From: Hymenopus coronatus | Taxonomy: Eukaryota > Arthropoda > Insecta > Mantodea > Hymenopodidae | Assembly: GCA_030762935.1 (NCBI GenBank) | Contig: CM060887.1 | Coordinates: 12,640,501-12,704,500, forward strand | Direction: 5' to 3' | Length of the DNA stretch: 64,000 nt | Shown: positions 48,004-59,959 of the stretch, in pieces | Layout: the number at the start of each line of letters is the position of its first letter | Position numbering within the stretch: the first letter of the stretch is position 1 | The notes under the pieces: model-generated | Database searches by the model: none | What the model saw: the letters and a program-made list of their open reading frames with translations, nothing else | What the model was told of the DNA's origin: nothing | Position numbers and translations under genes: made by a program

Positions 48004-49707
48004 TTTTTCTCCCCTCTTAAAAGAAAACACTCTCGTGTCACAAGCTGCGTAATAATTATTTCATGCATTGAATTGAGAAAAGTAATTTTCACGAACGGCC
48101 TTTAAGGAATTAAATATTTCTTCCTCTCTCTCTCTGTTTGGATGTGTGAGATATAGAGAGAAATGAAATGAAGAACTCATCGATAAATAAAGAATAAACC
48201 TCGTGCGAGAACAAGAAGACACTGATATTGCAGTACAGAAACAGTATGATTTGCAGAAATCGAAATTGCCCTTAGAAAGCATTTTACATGGAAACAATGA
48301 AACGATTACGGAATAGCTTCGGAATTTCAGCGACCTATGTACTCTAAAACCAATTACATCACATACGGATCATTTCGAAACCATTGCACTTTATTTAGGT
48401 TTTATACGAATCGGTATATTTCCGATGATTTTTTTTTTTTGGCCAATAAGTTATAAACCGTACTCTTATATAACTAAATAGACTTATTTAGTCGTTTGAT
48501 ACAACGAACACCCAATGAAAGATTAGTTAATAAATGAGTAGAAAACCTTCTATTTTTGCGTTTATGTACACTAGTTGTGGCAAAATATGACCAGCACTGA
48601 GTGTGTAAAAGTAAAATTGAGAGTATCTAACACAAGCAGTGAACGTAAACCATTTCACTGATTACGTCTAAACGTAAAAGTACATACTCTTCCAAATTAG
48701 AGAACAAGACTTTAGTGTTTCATGATGCTCAGCCACATCTGTGCGTTTGAGGATAGCTGCATCTGTTACCAGGTTTTTAAGTGGTTTTATTCCAGTGAGC
48801 TTTTCCTAGTCCCGCAACGACTCCCAGATCTAAGTGTCCAGTTGATTTGAACTCTCGTTTCCTCTATTCATTCATACCTCTGCAAACCTAAGATAAACGA
48901 GGAACATTATCAACTCAAACAAGACTTTTCTAAATACTCGATTCTGTAATATATGTTGGGTGCATTTTACATTATTTTTGTAAGTGCTTTATTATTTTAA
49001 ATTGTCAATAAATAAAAACCGTTTCTAGTGAACTTACATTGTTACCTCCTACTTTCGGAAACTCCGTTCTGCCAGTTCAATAGGTCTAACCAATACTATG
49101 GTTTATAAAATACTATAATTTAGAAGGATTTGAATCAATTGTTTAATGTGGCGTGATAATGTTAATACGGCGATAATTCAAGAAAATGTTGAAGTCTGAG
49201 ACATGCATTATGAAGACGCAGATATTGAAGATAAAGAATTGGGTTCTATTTTACTTCCCAGCTAGTATGCATATACTGTATCTTATTACAGACATCAAAT
49301 TTACATTCTTAGACGTGCGTTTTCTTATAAGCGAATTCATGTGTAGGAATTCCATATGTCCTTTTGTGTATCAAATTAAAAATTGAAATGTACACCTGTT
49401 GCTTTCGGATTGTGTCATTCTGTGTGTTGTTTCCAGTTTATTTTTTTCTTATAATAGTGTTTATTTCTTCAACATTGAGATTTCTTATTGCGCATTTTCT
49501 TTTCTATCCTGCTATTGATCCAAAACTTCATTTCTAGTGATTGCATTTTCATTTTATCATAGGTTCTTGTTTACCAAATTTCTGCAATATAGCTAATCGT
49601 AGGAGTAACCATATTTTAATAATAATAATAACAATAATAATAACAATAACAACAACAAAATGTCCACAGTCTCTTGGAGTGTGAATTTAAAACACAAACA
49701 TATCCAA

Positions 49708-49755
<48 letters not shown>

Positions 49756-50364
49756 ATATACATACTATGTGTTTGCACTTCGTCATTCCTATTTTCTTTC
49801 TCTCTTCCTTTCTTTTTGTAGGCTTAATGTTGGTTTTTGTTAAATAAATATATTTTGAGTGTCTTACATAATTTCTCATTCCATGAAAAATTAAATTTGC
49901 AATATTAAATGAATGAGGCTGGTAAACTGCTGCTGGTCTTGTTGAAGACGTGTGTGCGCTGTTTTGTTCAATTTAGATAACTTTATTACAACAAGATTGA
50001 ATTAGTTTTGTTAACATTGAAGCAACTTAACGTGAAACATGTGCGGAGCGAAACATTTTGTTAGACAATGAGGAATTCAGCGGTTCTCTTTGCCTTTTAA
50101 TCTTTATTTTTCTCTAGAAGAAGTATCTGTGTTGGAATTGCATTGAGTAATATGTTACGATGATGTTACGATGGTCGATGAAAGACCTAAACAGAGCGTC
50201 TTAAGAACTTGGACAACTGTTTAAAAATCCGATTTTGGATTGGTTCTATAATCTTGATATTTGCATTTGTTGCAGTGCTAATAGTCAGATTCGGTTTAAT
50301 TAATTATGGCAGAGTCGATTAGTTTCCTTATTGCAGAGAACCGAGACTTGTAATAAGAATGTAT
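48004..50364. other. Long AT-rich stretch without a recognised gene
   Basis: No frame above 90 codons and no family A copy. It contains an AAT/AAC array (49617-49658) and an ATT array (49707-49755) in opposite sense, about 50 bp apart. Confidence 0.5.
49617..49755. repeat. Paired AAT and ATT microsatellites
   Basis: An AAT/AAC-rich array and an ATT array are separated by a ~48-bp spacer. The two arrays can pair with each other. The apparent poly-Asn frame on the minus strand is an artefact. Confidence 0.8.
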
Positions 50365-50367
50365 CTA

Positions 50368-51022
50368 TTACTTTCTGTACCATGTGCACAGTAGGTGTTT
50401 GTGTGTCTGTGTACAGCATAACTCTAAAACAAGTCCGTTAAATACCATCCTTGATATTTTAGTTCAGCATGTGACACGAGATTTTCAAGAAAATTCACCC
50501 GTTTCAAACTACACTTAACACGGAACATTTAACAATTTTTTTTTTACTTTCTCAAAAATACAATTTGAATTAAAATACCTTATGTTTTAAGACATTTTCA
50601 TAACAAGTGAAATGTGTATCTTGAATTTTCTGGGAAAAGCACTGGTCTCCATTCTGGTTGATTTTTGTATAACTGGTAAACCGTAAGAGACAGACAAAAT
50701 CTTACTACACAAAAGGTGTAGATATTGTTAAAGCACACAATTTATGTCAGTTAATGTAGTTAGCCATTTCGATACATTTATTCCTTTTTGGTTTATATTT
50801 TCCAGTTTTTTTTTTCAAACGAGAGGTCATCATTCCTTTTTGTTGTGTTTTACTCCTGGCAATACAAATTCATTGTCAGCACAGTGACTAAAGAACTTAT
50901 CTAGCTGTGTTTGTTTATTTCTCTTATACTTACAAGGAAATCAAAATATCAAAAATAATAATATTATTTTTGTTAATATGTATTATGGTTAGCATTGAGT
51001 AGGTAGAAGAATAAATTCTTGT
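50368..51022 (-). repeat. Family A, near full-length copy
   Basis: It runs from TTACTTTCTGTACCATGTGC to the head-proximal GTAGGTAGAAGAATAAATTC, where the MITE begins. The last head bases are missing. Confidence 0.75.
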
Positions 51023-51125
51023 AGGAAAATACACTCCTAATTACGTAAAAATTAAACAAAATTATACCATAGGTAGCAAAAAGATATCTAGGTCTGATCC
51101 TGGAACATTACACATTTAAAAAGAA

Positions 51126-51178
<53 letters not shown>

Positions 51179-51390
51179 GTGTTACATTCAGGCATGTAAC
51201 ACATCGGATTCATTATATGTTTTTTTTGTTTTTGTTTTTCTAGAAAAGCTATATATCCCTGAATGTAACATATCGGATTTATTATAATTATATATTGTAA
51301 ATGCGTGATGTTGCAGGTTCAGACGTGGATATCTTCTTGTTTGTACCTACCTATGGTATAATTTTTACGTAATTAGGAGTGTTTTTTCCT
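51023..51390. mobile_element. Foldback MITE with AAT array in the loop
   Basis: AGGAAAATACACTCCTAATT at the left end matches AGGAAAAAACACTCCTAATT read from the right end. The inverted match continues through ACGTAAAAATTATACCATAGGTAG, with a short indel on the left, for ~100 bp in total. The centre holds an AAT array (51126-51177) and a second inverted pair, GTTACATTCAGG / CCTGAATGTAAC. There is no coding sequence. Because the left edge lies in family A, the exact boundary is soft; I found no clear target duplication. Confidence 0.7.
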
Positions 51391-51394
51391 CGTT

Positions 51395-51809
51395 TGTTTT
51401 CGGCTTGTACATCCGTGGAGAGCATGCCGACGGTAGCCGAGCGTTGCCGAGCGGCGCGGCGGGATATGAGTCAGTGGGCCAGACCGAGTATGCAGTCGGC
51501 CTGTGGAAGCGACGGAAGATAGAGTGTTGCTTGCGTCCATATTGCCCGCCGCAACACTTGTGTTTGTGTGTATGTGTATCCCACTGACAGCTTACACTCC
51601 ATGTGCCCGCATTTTGTGATCATTACATGTGACGTGTGTGTTTCCTTGTGATGTCTCTAAAAAATGAAAAATATTTATAAAAGTTCACTTGCTGTTTAAA
51701 ACAACAACAACAAAATTGTGCATTTTAAGTGTGAGTGATTGAGATAAACGTGTGATGACCGAAACTGACAATGGTGTTGTCGATGTTGTGAATTGTCTGT
51801 ATTAGCACA
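51395..51809 (+). promoter_or_regulatory. GC-rich leader with short upstream ORF
   Basis: The stretch 51405-51560 is CpG-rich (GCGTTGCCGAGCGGCGCGGCG), unlike almost all of the window, which fits a promoter or 5' UTR. An upstream ORF of 16 codons (ATG 51755, stop TAG 51803-51805) ends four bases before the main ATG at 51810 and is in another frame. Such a close upstream ORF would lower or condition translation of the main frame by reinitiation (inference). No TATA box is evident. Confidence 0.4.
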
Positions 51810-52023
51810 ATGTTGGAAGTGGACACTGCCAGGATGGAACAGGACAGCGTACCTTTAGATCTGAGTTTGAACTCGTCGCGTTTCAAATGGACACTTTCGC
51901 CGCTAAGTCCTTGTCGCGGGGACTACTGTACGGACTCTGAGGATTCCGATGGACAATCGGGGCGCATGTCCCCGGGCGGAAAAAATTGCAAAGCCTACAA
52001 AAAATCCCTCATGCGTCGTTACT
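51810..52023 (+). CDS. Candidate first coding exon of a transcriptional regulator (71 codons)
   Basis: The frame starts at ATG 51810 in a CACAATG context and runs to TACT|GTAAGTAC, a near-ideal donor, leaving one base of a split codon. Residues 15-20 are PLDLSL, the PxDLS motif bound by the corepressor CtBP. Then come WTLSPLSPC, an acidic DSEDSD cluster (residues 42-47, likely casein-kinase sites) and a basic end with AYKKSLMRRY (62-71). Several Ser-Pro sites are present. Composition is rich in Ser, Asp and Arg, unlike the AT-driven ORFs around it. This fits the disordered N terminus of a repressor-type transcription factor or cofactor. I cannot name the gene. No downstream exon was found in the remaining 12 kb, so the intron is long or the gene continues beyond the window. 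Confidence 0.55.
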
Positions 52024-52262
52024 GTAAGTACATAACAGCCTTTTATCAGGCTTAGAAGTGAATACTTTACTGAAAGGCGACACCTTTTGGGTTTTATTAT
52101 AAGCTGCCCTCATACTTATTGACTGTCATCATTAGAATATAAAATTCACTCACAGTGATTTTACCTTTTTTTGCTGTAGAGGCTAAAAAGCATTTTAAAA
52201 ATTATAAATATAATATACTAAATAATATCAAATGTTCACTCACTCAATCTTGCAGGGCTTTT

Positions 52263-52935
52263 GCTTTTTCCTTTTTCTACTGCTTACATATAGTAAGCAG
52301 AGAAAGTATTGCATTTCATCCAAAAATTTAATATCGAGAGTTCGCCGGAAACATACATTTTGAGATCCCTGAACAACAAAACTCAAGAACTAAAAGTCGA
52401 TATTGATGTTCAGCATCTCCCAGGACGCGACACGAAAAACATTTAGGACCCCCCCCCCCATTCCAAGCTACACTATTTATGAAAAAAATGTTATTATTTT
52501 TTATTTTACTGAATAATGTTTCTAACGAGTTTGATTGCAATACCTCGTTTAAGATCTTTTTAATGTATTTTCTGCGAATAACTTATAACGTACGAAGTCC
52601 TCTTTATTCGGAATGACTTTTGTATAAATTAGTAAACCGCAGGAGCTAGATAAACTGTACATTCTTTAAAATGCACTGATTCATGTCAACTTGTGGTGTT
52701 AACCATTTTGATATATTTTGTTATTGGTTTGAATTTTCTCTCAAGTAGTAAGTCGTTCTTTTTTTTTTTTTTTTTTCTTTCTTTCCGTGGTCTGCAAAGA
52801 TATCATTGAACGACTCACTTTTCAAAACTCTTACTATTTATTGCTTTAGCCCACTCTACTGTTCTTATAACTACAACTAGAAGTGTAATGAAAGTTTATC
52901 TCATGCAAATGTAACACACCAATTTTATGTAATAC
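52263..52935 (-). repeat. Family A, shortened copy inside the putative intron
   Basis: It runs from TTTTCTACTGCTTACATATAG to TAACACACCAATTTT. A T-rich run lies at 52755-52775. Confidence 0.7.
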
Positions 52936-54740
52936 TCATTATGCCAAGAACGACTCAAACTTTTGTATTCACTGCAGTTACGGTCAAGCAAAGGCATTTA
53001 GTCTTTGTTCATCTGATTCTCAAAACATCAGTTTGTTCTTTTTACGTAGATTTAGCTATTGGTAGTAATGTATCTATTGGGTGTAATTTACCAGTTTATT
53101 GATCTTATGTTAAATAAACAAAAGCTCGCATTTGGTTTTCCAAAGGCATTAGAACACGATGGTTTCATACCCGGCTGAGGATTGGAAAGCACGGAGGGAA
53201 AGTTAGAAACCGAGGACGGTTGGTTCCGTGTCAAAGACGCGTGGTGCATGCTTCAGGCGAACTGATTCAGTAGCAGAACTGACCTGCCTGCAGTACAACT
53301 TTTGCTTTTTGCGGTTGAGTTTCTGCTCGCGGCTTGCTCCATAAAACTTTTATGTATTTCATTAGCTGCAGTGATTTCACTGTCAAGCGTCTCCATCGAT
53401 TTCTTTATATTTCCAGAAGTAATCGTTGAATGTGCTGCAATCTAGTTTCAAATTGAGTCACATTTATGCTTTCACTCGTGTTGGGTTAAAATACAACATA
53501 AAAATGAAAGCGTAAATATTTGCCAAAGTTAAAAAATATAATAATAACAATAATAATAAAGCAAGCTTAAACTGTTATTTTCTGCATATTTCTTAAACAT
53601 TTTATCAAACGCAGACACCGTAGACAGTCCTTTCGTTATGAAAATGTTTTAATTATAATAGGCATATCAGACAAAGCCGATTAGCAGATGAAATAAATAT
53701 AAATTATGTATGAACATAACAGCTGTTGAAAAAAATAAGAGTAAGAAATGAAAACCAAGGAAAAAGGAGGGGGGAAGATAAGGTTTGTTCTTTTACAATT
53801 ATTAGCTATAGCATTTTAAAGTGAATCTCAGACATGTTGAAAAAGTCTACCTCGTAATAATGGGCTTGGTTATACATATTTTCACTACTGCTTATATTGT
53901 AGGACTGAGGAAATACGTATGAAACTGTGCTCGCATAGTGCAGAAAAGGACGCGTTCTTAGGGTCGTTTAAGTAGGAAGAGGAAGATGGGAAGATTTTGG
54001 CACTCGTTGTGTTAAATCACTGGTGTCGCTTTTTGGCCAGTAGCTCTTCTCACGAGATTTTGTGTGCACATTTTGAAACACCTGCCCCTCGCAGTGGCGT
54101 GAGCAGCACTTTCATCACGCCCGTTTGGCAAGTGATGCATAGAGCGGAAGTCAGAGAATTCGATTCCTTTCGGCTATGACAAGCCCACTCTAGCAGCTGC
54201 TACAATGTCAGTAAATACACTTTTGTTATATACAAGTTGCTTTAACAACTTAGGTTTTAGAATTGAAAACTGGTTGAAACAGATTCTTTATTTTTTTCTT
54301 CCTGTTTTCGGCGTTAACGATTAACATGTTTATTCTATATAGAGTGCGTGAAGATGTTTACTGGAAAGTTCTTGTAAGCCATCCGTATTTTATAGCCGGT
54401 GAGGAATAGGAAATAAAACGTAAAATTTAAATAGCACCTTGCATTACGATGTTGGAATCAAATTTTCCAGAATCGAGGAAAATATTTAAATCAGCGCAAT
54501 TTCAAAATTATCACTAATGTTTATATGTCCGATGTTTTGTAAAACACCTCTTGTACAAAATTGTATTTTTTGGAAATATGTTGCAGAAACAGTAAAACTA
54601 GGTAAACCCGGAATTACGATGAACTTACTTAACGCAACTTAACTTAAAAGTTTGGTAATGTCAAACTTTTCCTTCCGTTGCATTAAATTTGATACCATGT
54701 GATAATTGAACCATTGGCGCGAAACATTAACATGGAGTAA
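52936..54740. other. No gene seen; likely intron if the exon at 51810 is real
   Basis: The 60-codon frame at 53997-54179 has no recognisable product. A GAATTCGATTCC (54155-54166) resembles a B box but has no matching SINE body. Confidence 0.4.
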
Positions 54741-54741
54741 T

Positions 54742-55612
54742 AAAAATCTGATGTGTACCATTCACATGACTTTCTCTATATCCTGCAACAAATTATTCTT
54801 AAAAAGCTTATGCTTCTATTTACTTCAAGCTAATCAAGAAAAATTAGCAGAAATAGTCTTATTACTTTCTTCCTTGTAAGTAGGAAGGAAATAAGGCAGT
54901 AGCATAAGTTAAAGCGATAGTCAAAAGCTGGTTAATGTGTGACTGAAGTTCCTTTGCTTGTATGGACATGAGTTGACAAATTCCTGTATGAGAAAAGTTA
55001 AGATTTTCGACCCTGAAACCAAAAACAAGGAATATCTCAAAAACGATCAACTCCAAGAATAAAATGTACACAACATAAATTGTGTGTTTTAATGTGCTCT
55101 ACATTTTTTGTATGGTAAGTTTTTGTCTATCTCTTACGGTTTAGCAGTTATACAAAATTCCGGAAAATTCACTCAGAATTAAGTAATCTTCAGAGGCTAT
55201 TCCCAGAAAATTCAAAATATACATTGTATTTTTCAGGTAAATATCTTTATTATACGATATTGTAATCAAAATCGTTAGAGCCATTTTTTAGAAAATCAAA
55301 ATTTTTGAAAAAAGTTCCATGTAAAGGGTAGTTTGGGGTGGGGGGATTTTTCTCAAAATCTTCGTGTCGCATCCCTGGAAGATTCTAAACTTAAATACCA
55401 AGTTTGGCATTTTACCGACTTTTCGTTTTTGAGTTATCGTGTTCACAGACACAGGGACACACACACAGGAACCTTTTCTGAAAATACTTTTTTTTAGATA
55501 AAGGGGACCCTAAAACATATATTTCCGGTGAAATCTCGGTATTGAATTTTTTGGTGGAGTGCAATACCTTCTCTATACACTATGTACATAGTTCGTATAG
55601 AGAAAATAAAAA
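54742..55612 (+). repeat. Family A, full-length copy
   Basis: It runs from AAAAATCTGATGTGTACC to GTATAGAGAAAATAAAAA and is one of the three best copies. Confidence 0.9.
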
Positions 55613-56385
55613 ACGAATGGCTGTCAGTCAGAATCATTGCTGGCACGTTAAGGAAATTTCTACTCTGATAACATGTTGGATTCAAGTGATCGATGTCATA
55701 CCGCAATGAGATATTAAACCTTCTTATATTAATTGAGAAACTATAGTTTTCTTTTGCGTAATTTATAAAATGTACTATCAATGTATGTGAAAATAATTTA
55801 AAATATGAAGTTTTTGCCTAAGTTGAGAGTATTCGCCGCGTTAAGTCCCCTCTGCTGATTGTTTCTACGATCCTAGCTCGCACCATAGTCGAAATATAAA
55901 ATGTTGGTGTTTTAGGTTTAGTTTTCACTCACTCTCTTCTTTTAACTCGCTTCACTCCGATGACAATAGATATCTCCGAATTTATTATTCAAAACAAGCT
56001 CATTTTAACTTTTTCCCCTTGTCTTACATGCTTTCTTTCTCTTTACTTTTAACTGTTGTATGCTTGCGGTAGATCTCTCTGATTTTGGTACAGTGTATGA
56101 TACGAAAGCATGTAGAAAACTAGAGGAGACTAATTTATGTAGATGAAGAGACATCCGAGCAATGTGTAGCACAAAGCATTCTCCGTTTTGACCAGCACTG
56201 TAATTAGAATCCTTTTGACGATGCTGGAAAGGCATTCCTCTAACATGAGGGTTCCAGGGATAGGGGATACGAGCAGACGGGGAATGTGGAATTGCAGCAA
56301 CTAGAGATAAAACCTGCCTTTCCCTTTTATTTTCTTAATTTCGCATATTTATCATCCATTACAAAATACTTTTCTTCTATATGAG
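55613..56385. other. No gene seen
   Basis: Nothing supported. Confidence 0.5.
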
Positions 56386-56389
56386 CAAA

Positions 56390-57165
56390 AATTTTGACTT
56401 TCTCAATAATGGCTCTAAAGATTTTTTATTAAAATGTCGTCTATTAAATATATTTGCATGGCAAATAAAATGTTTATCCTGAATTTATTGGGAATAGCCT
56501 CTGAAGTCCTCTTCATTCTAAATGACTTTTGTATAACTGTTAAACCGTAAAAGATAGACAGAAACTTGCTATACAAAATGTATGTCAAATACATTTTTGC
56601 TGTGGAGATAACCATTTCCAAACTGATTGGTTTAACATTTTCACACATATCTTTAGACTGGCCTCATAGCTGAGTCTGTAGAGTCCTGGGTTCGATTCCC
56701 GGCCGATGATCAGGACTTTTTCTCTCGCCTATCCTATCCAAGGTCTGGAAGTATGAATATGAGTGTGAATCTCTGTGTGATCTAATTGATTAAAGAAAGT
56801 AAAGATAAATAGAAACCTAACGACATCATTACACGAGTTAACGCTTATTGCCGATATGTAATATGTTCCAAAGGGACATGCCGACGAAATTACTTACCAG
56901 TTTAAGGCGGTGTATAAATGGGGAAAAAAGAAGAAAAAAACTTATACTTTTCTCAAATGGGAAGTCGTTATTCATAATTTTTTCATCCTGGCCAGGCAAA
57001 GAGAACGGAAGCGTAGGCTTTTAAAATATTGGACTAATGCTTTAGCTTGTTGTATTTCCTTATTGCTCTTATACAAGGAAATAAGACCATAAGCTTTTGT
57101 AAAACTAGTTTGTTGCAGCATAGGCAGAGACAATTTCGTGATTGTAGCACAAGCAGATTTATTTT
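56390..57165 (-). repeat. Family A, fragment split by a SINE
   Basis: The middle part (56393-56650) and head part (about 56935-57165) flank a family 4 SINE. Confidence 0.7.
56657..56934 (+). mobile_element. tRNA-related SINE (family 4), copy 3
   Basis: CTCATAGCTGAGTCTGTAGAGTC leads straight into a perfect B box, GGTTCGATTCCCGGCC, so ~20 bp of the head are deleted. The body ends GGTGTATAAATGGGG and an A/G-rich tail, as in 45290-45611. Confidence 0.75.
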
Positions 57166-57279
57166 TTCTGATTCTATTTTAAAACCTACCCAGAAAATTA
57201 AACTTACAGGTACACACATTTTAACCAGCTATACGAACCATTGTTAAAATATTAATTCTTTTATTCAATAATCATTTGT

Positions 57280-58146
57280 TGCTTTCTTTACCATGTACAA
57301 TGTACACAGTATGTAGAGATGGTACTGAAACAAAGAATTTGATACTGAGATTTCATCTAAAATACGTGTTTTGAGGACCTCTTTATCCAAAAATAACGTT
57401 TTTCGAAAACAGATGTGTATGAACAGCATAACTCAAAAATGAAAAGCCGATTATGTCAAACTTCAGTATCTTCCAAGTGTTCGACACGAAGGTTTTCAAG
57501 AAAATCCCCCAACCCAGACTAACTTGTTTATGTAAAATGTTTGGAATTTTGAAAAAACTGCTCAACAATTTTGATTAAAAAGCCATATATTAAAGATATT
57601 TATTTTACAAATAAAAATATGAACTTAAATGTTCTGAGAATAGCCTCAGAAGACTGGATGACTTTACCACAACTGGTAAACCATAAGAGATTTAAAAAAA
57701 AAAATACTGCTCAGAAAATGTAGATCTCTTCAAAAAGAGCAATTTGTCAAATGATATTTTATTTTTATGAATTTAGTTATTTGTTTTGTGAGTAAACAGT
57801 AGTTAACTGTTTCCAAGATATTTTTGGGTTTCAATTTCCCATTAGGTATAGACCTTCAAATTCAAAAGAATGAGAAGTCTTTTTTTTTTCTTTTTTTTTA
57901 TCCTTATCTTGCAAGGAGAATCAAATTTCAATGCCTTCACATAGCGACCAGCTCTTACCAGCGCTTTATCTTGGTGTATTCCCTTATTTCCCCATACCTA
58001 CAAGAAAATATATAATAATACCATTTATACTAATGTTTACCTCAATTAACATGAAGTAGAGTAATTAGAAAAAAAAACTTTTGAAGAATAGTTTGTTGAA
58101 GAATAGGTAGGGAAAGCCACGTGAATGTAACACGTCAGATTTTATA
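57280..58146 (-). repeat. Family A, full-length copy
   Basis: It runs from TTGCTTTCTTTACCATGTAC to GAATGTAACACGTCAGATTTT. Confidence 0.8.
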
Positions 58147-58161
58147 TGGTAATAATAGACG

Positions 58162-58627
58162 CTCCTTGGACCGTGCTGTTTATCGCATCGCTCCCAAATT
58201 TTTAATTTGATCTTAATTTATAAATTTAAAGCAATTGGGCAAACATTTCTTAATTTTAACCAGTTTAAATAGGAATTAATTTGTATACATGTTATGCATT
58301 TTCATCTTTTTTCATTATGGGCTATGGGAAGTAACTAATTTCAACTGTACTATTAAGAATTTTAATTCGAACCAAACTAGGAAACCTTGATCTTTAATTC
58401 ACCACAAATCATCATTTTTATTAAACTGCTTATGTAAATTTAAAACCAAATTATTACAAAATCAATCAAAATCAAAAGGTAATCAATGTAACATAAGTAA
58501 TAAATATTCACGGCAATAACTATGTATTTAAAACAATTAACGAGTGCACAACAGCTTTTTAATCCGCAATTCATGAAACTCTTCTGAAATTATCAAACTA
58601 ATAAGTAGTCAATTGTGGTCCAAGGAG
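58162..58627. repeat. AT-rich segment bounded by 11-bp inverted repeats
   Basis: CTCCTTGGACC (58162-58172) and GGTCCAAGGAG (58617-58627) are exact inverted copies around 440 bp of AT-rich DNA. The match stops after 11 bp and no target duplication is visible. It could be an old MITE or chance. Confidence 0.25.
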
Positions 58628-59220
58628 AGTTTCGAGTTGTGAAAAATGCTGAAAAAAAAAATGGAGTTAAAAGATCAATGCGATTCTTTACCTAGATCGT
58701 ATAGGATCAATTAGTCACTTGTGATTTTAAAATTGCTACTAAAACTGCAATTGTGTATAGTAAAAAGTAGCTAGGTAGGTATAATAAAGATGCAAAACAC
58801 AAAACATCGAAAATGTGGACATTTCCAAATGATATATACGTTTATTTAATGAGAGAATACGCCACAGTTTATTTACTTCCACCGAATGCGACATGATTTA
58901 CTGTAGAACGCACTCAGCGTTTGCCAAGTCTGGGCAACTTTGTAGCACAATGTGAGACCACCATGTCGGAATGCAGAAGTATTTCTGGGTGCCTCGTTAT
59001 TGTAACATTGGATATGTTATTAGTGTTGAGTATTTAGACCTTCGGGACCCGCCAAGCATAGAGCATTGCTGACCTAATCCTTGTTTCGTACAACCTTGCC
59101 CCGCTGACATGTACGCATCCTTCCGCGCACAATTTCCTTCTCCGTTCCCCCAATTGACTAATGCCACCTTTGCAATGCAAGGTCAGGCGAACGAAGCAAT
59201 AAGCACTGCTATGATAGATG
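58628..59220. other. No gene seen
   Basis: Nothing supported. Confidence 0.5.
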
Positions 59221-59221
59221 C

Positions 59222-59895
59222 CCATATGCTCTTAACGAATAAAATGTATGGATATCTTGATTTTTCTGCCAATGACATGTGAAGACCTTTTCTTTCGGGA
59301 TTAGTTATTTTGTATCTGACAATCCGTAAGAGATAAAGACTTCTATACCGAAACTGTAAATCTCTTTAAACACATAGCTTTATTTCAAATAATGTTTTTG
59401 ATTGAAGGATAGATAGAAAGATAAATAAATGCCAAGAACGTAATACATGTATGACAACGTCAATTAAAATTTACAAAAATTTAATGCTGTAAAACTCCTG
59501 AACCTTATAGAGAGGATTTTCCTTCAAAATAATTAGAATCTCTCTCTTAAATTTGTTAAATGTAAGTTTCTTAATTTTGTGAGGTAAACTGTTAAATAAA
59601 TCAATGGATACTATTTCAAAACTGTGTTTTACGATATTTACATGTACTAAAATAAATATTATGACAGCCATTTTTGAGATAATATTATGACAGCCATTGT
59701 TATTACACCTTTTCAATACTGTCTCATTTTTTGAGGTGCTGACAGCAGTCAGTTGTTTCTCGCATTGTCATTATAAAGATATGTTTATCGCTACAAACTC
59801 CTGTATCCCTGTAATGAAACCATTTCGGTTAACACGAGGTAGATAAAACAATTACTCTTTTGTAAGAAATGTTTGAAGAAGAGATACAATAAATG
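59222..59895 (-). repeat. Family A, fragment split by a LINE end
   Basis: The middle part (59222-59400) and head part (about 59775-59895) flank the LINE piece. Confidence 0.6.
59405..59745 (-). mobile_element. LINE 3' end (5'-truncated retrocopy)
   Basis: The minus frame ending at 59471 carries SIDLFNSLPHKIKKL, FNKFKREI and NPLYKVQEFYS. This is the typical last ~50 residues of non-LTR retrotransposon polymerases (pattern FN-LP-IK-L-FK-FK.L...PFYS.EEF). After the stop come ~50 bp of 3' UTR and a GGCATTTATTTATC simple tail at the left edge (59405-59430). The copy is truncated on its 5' side and lies inside family A. An ~18-bp sequence with GACAGCCATT is repeated in tandem at 59658-59703. Confidence 0.6.
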
Positions 59896-59959
59896 TTAGC
59901 CGTAAATGTTTATTTGTTGAGCGTGATGTTTGGCCTGAACTTGAACTGAATTCGGGCCT

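Noticed and set aside
49616..49879. Poly-asparagine protein
   Set aside because: It is a translated ATT/AAT microsatellite.
53997..54179. Second exon of the 51.8-kb gene
   Set aside because: No acceptor with a pyrimidine tract in the right phase and no conserved content.
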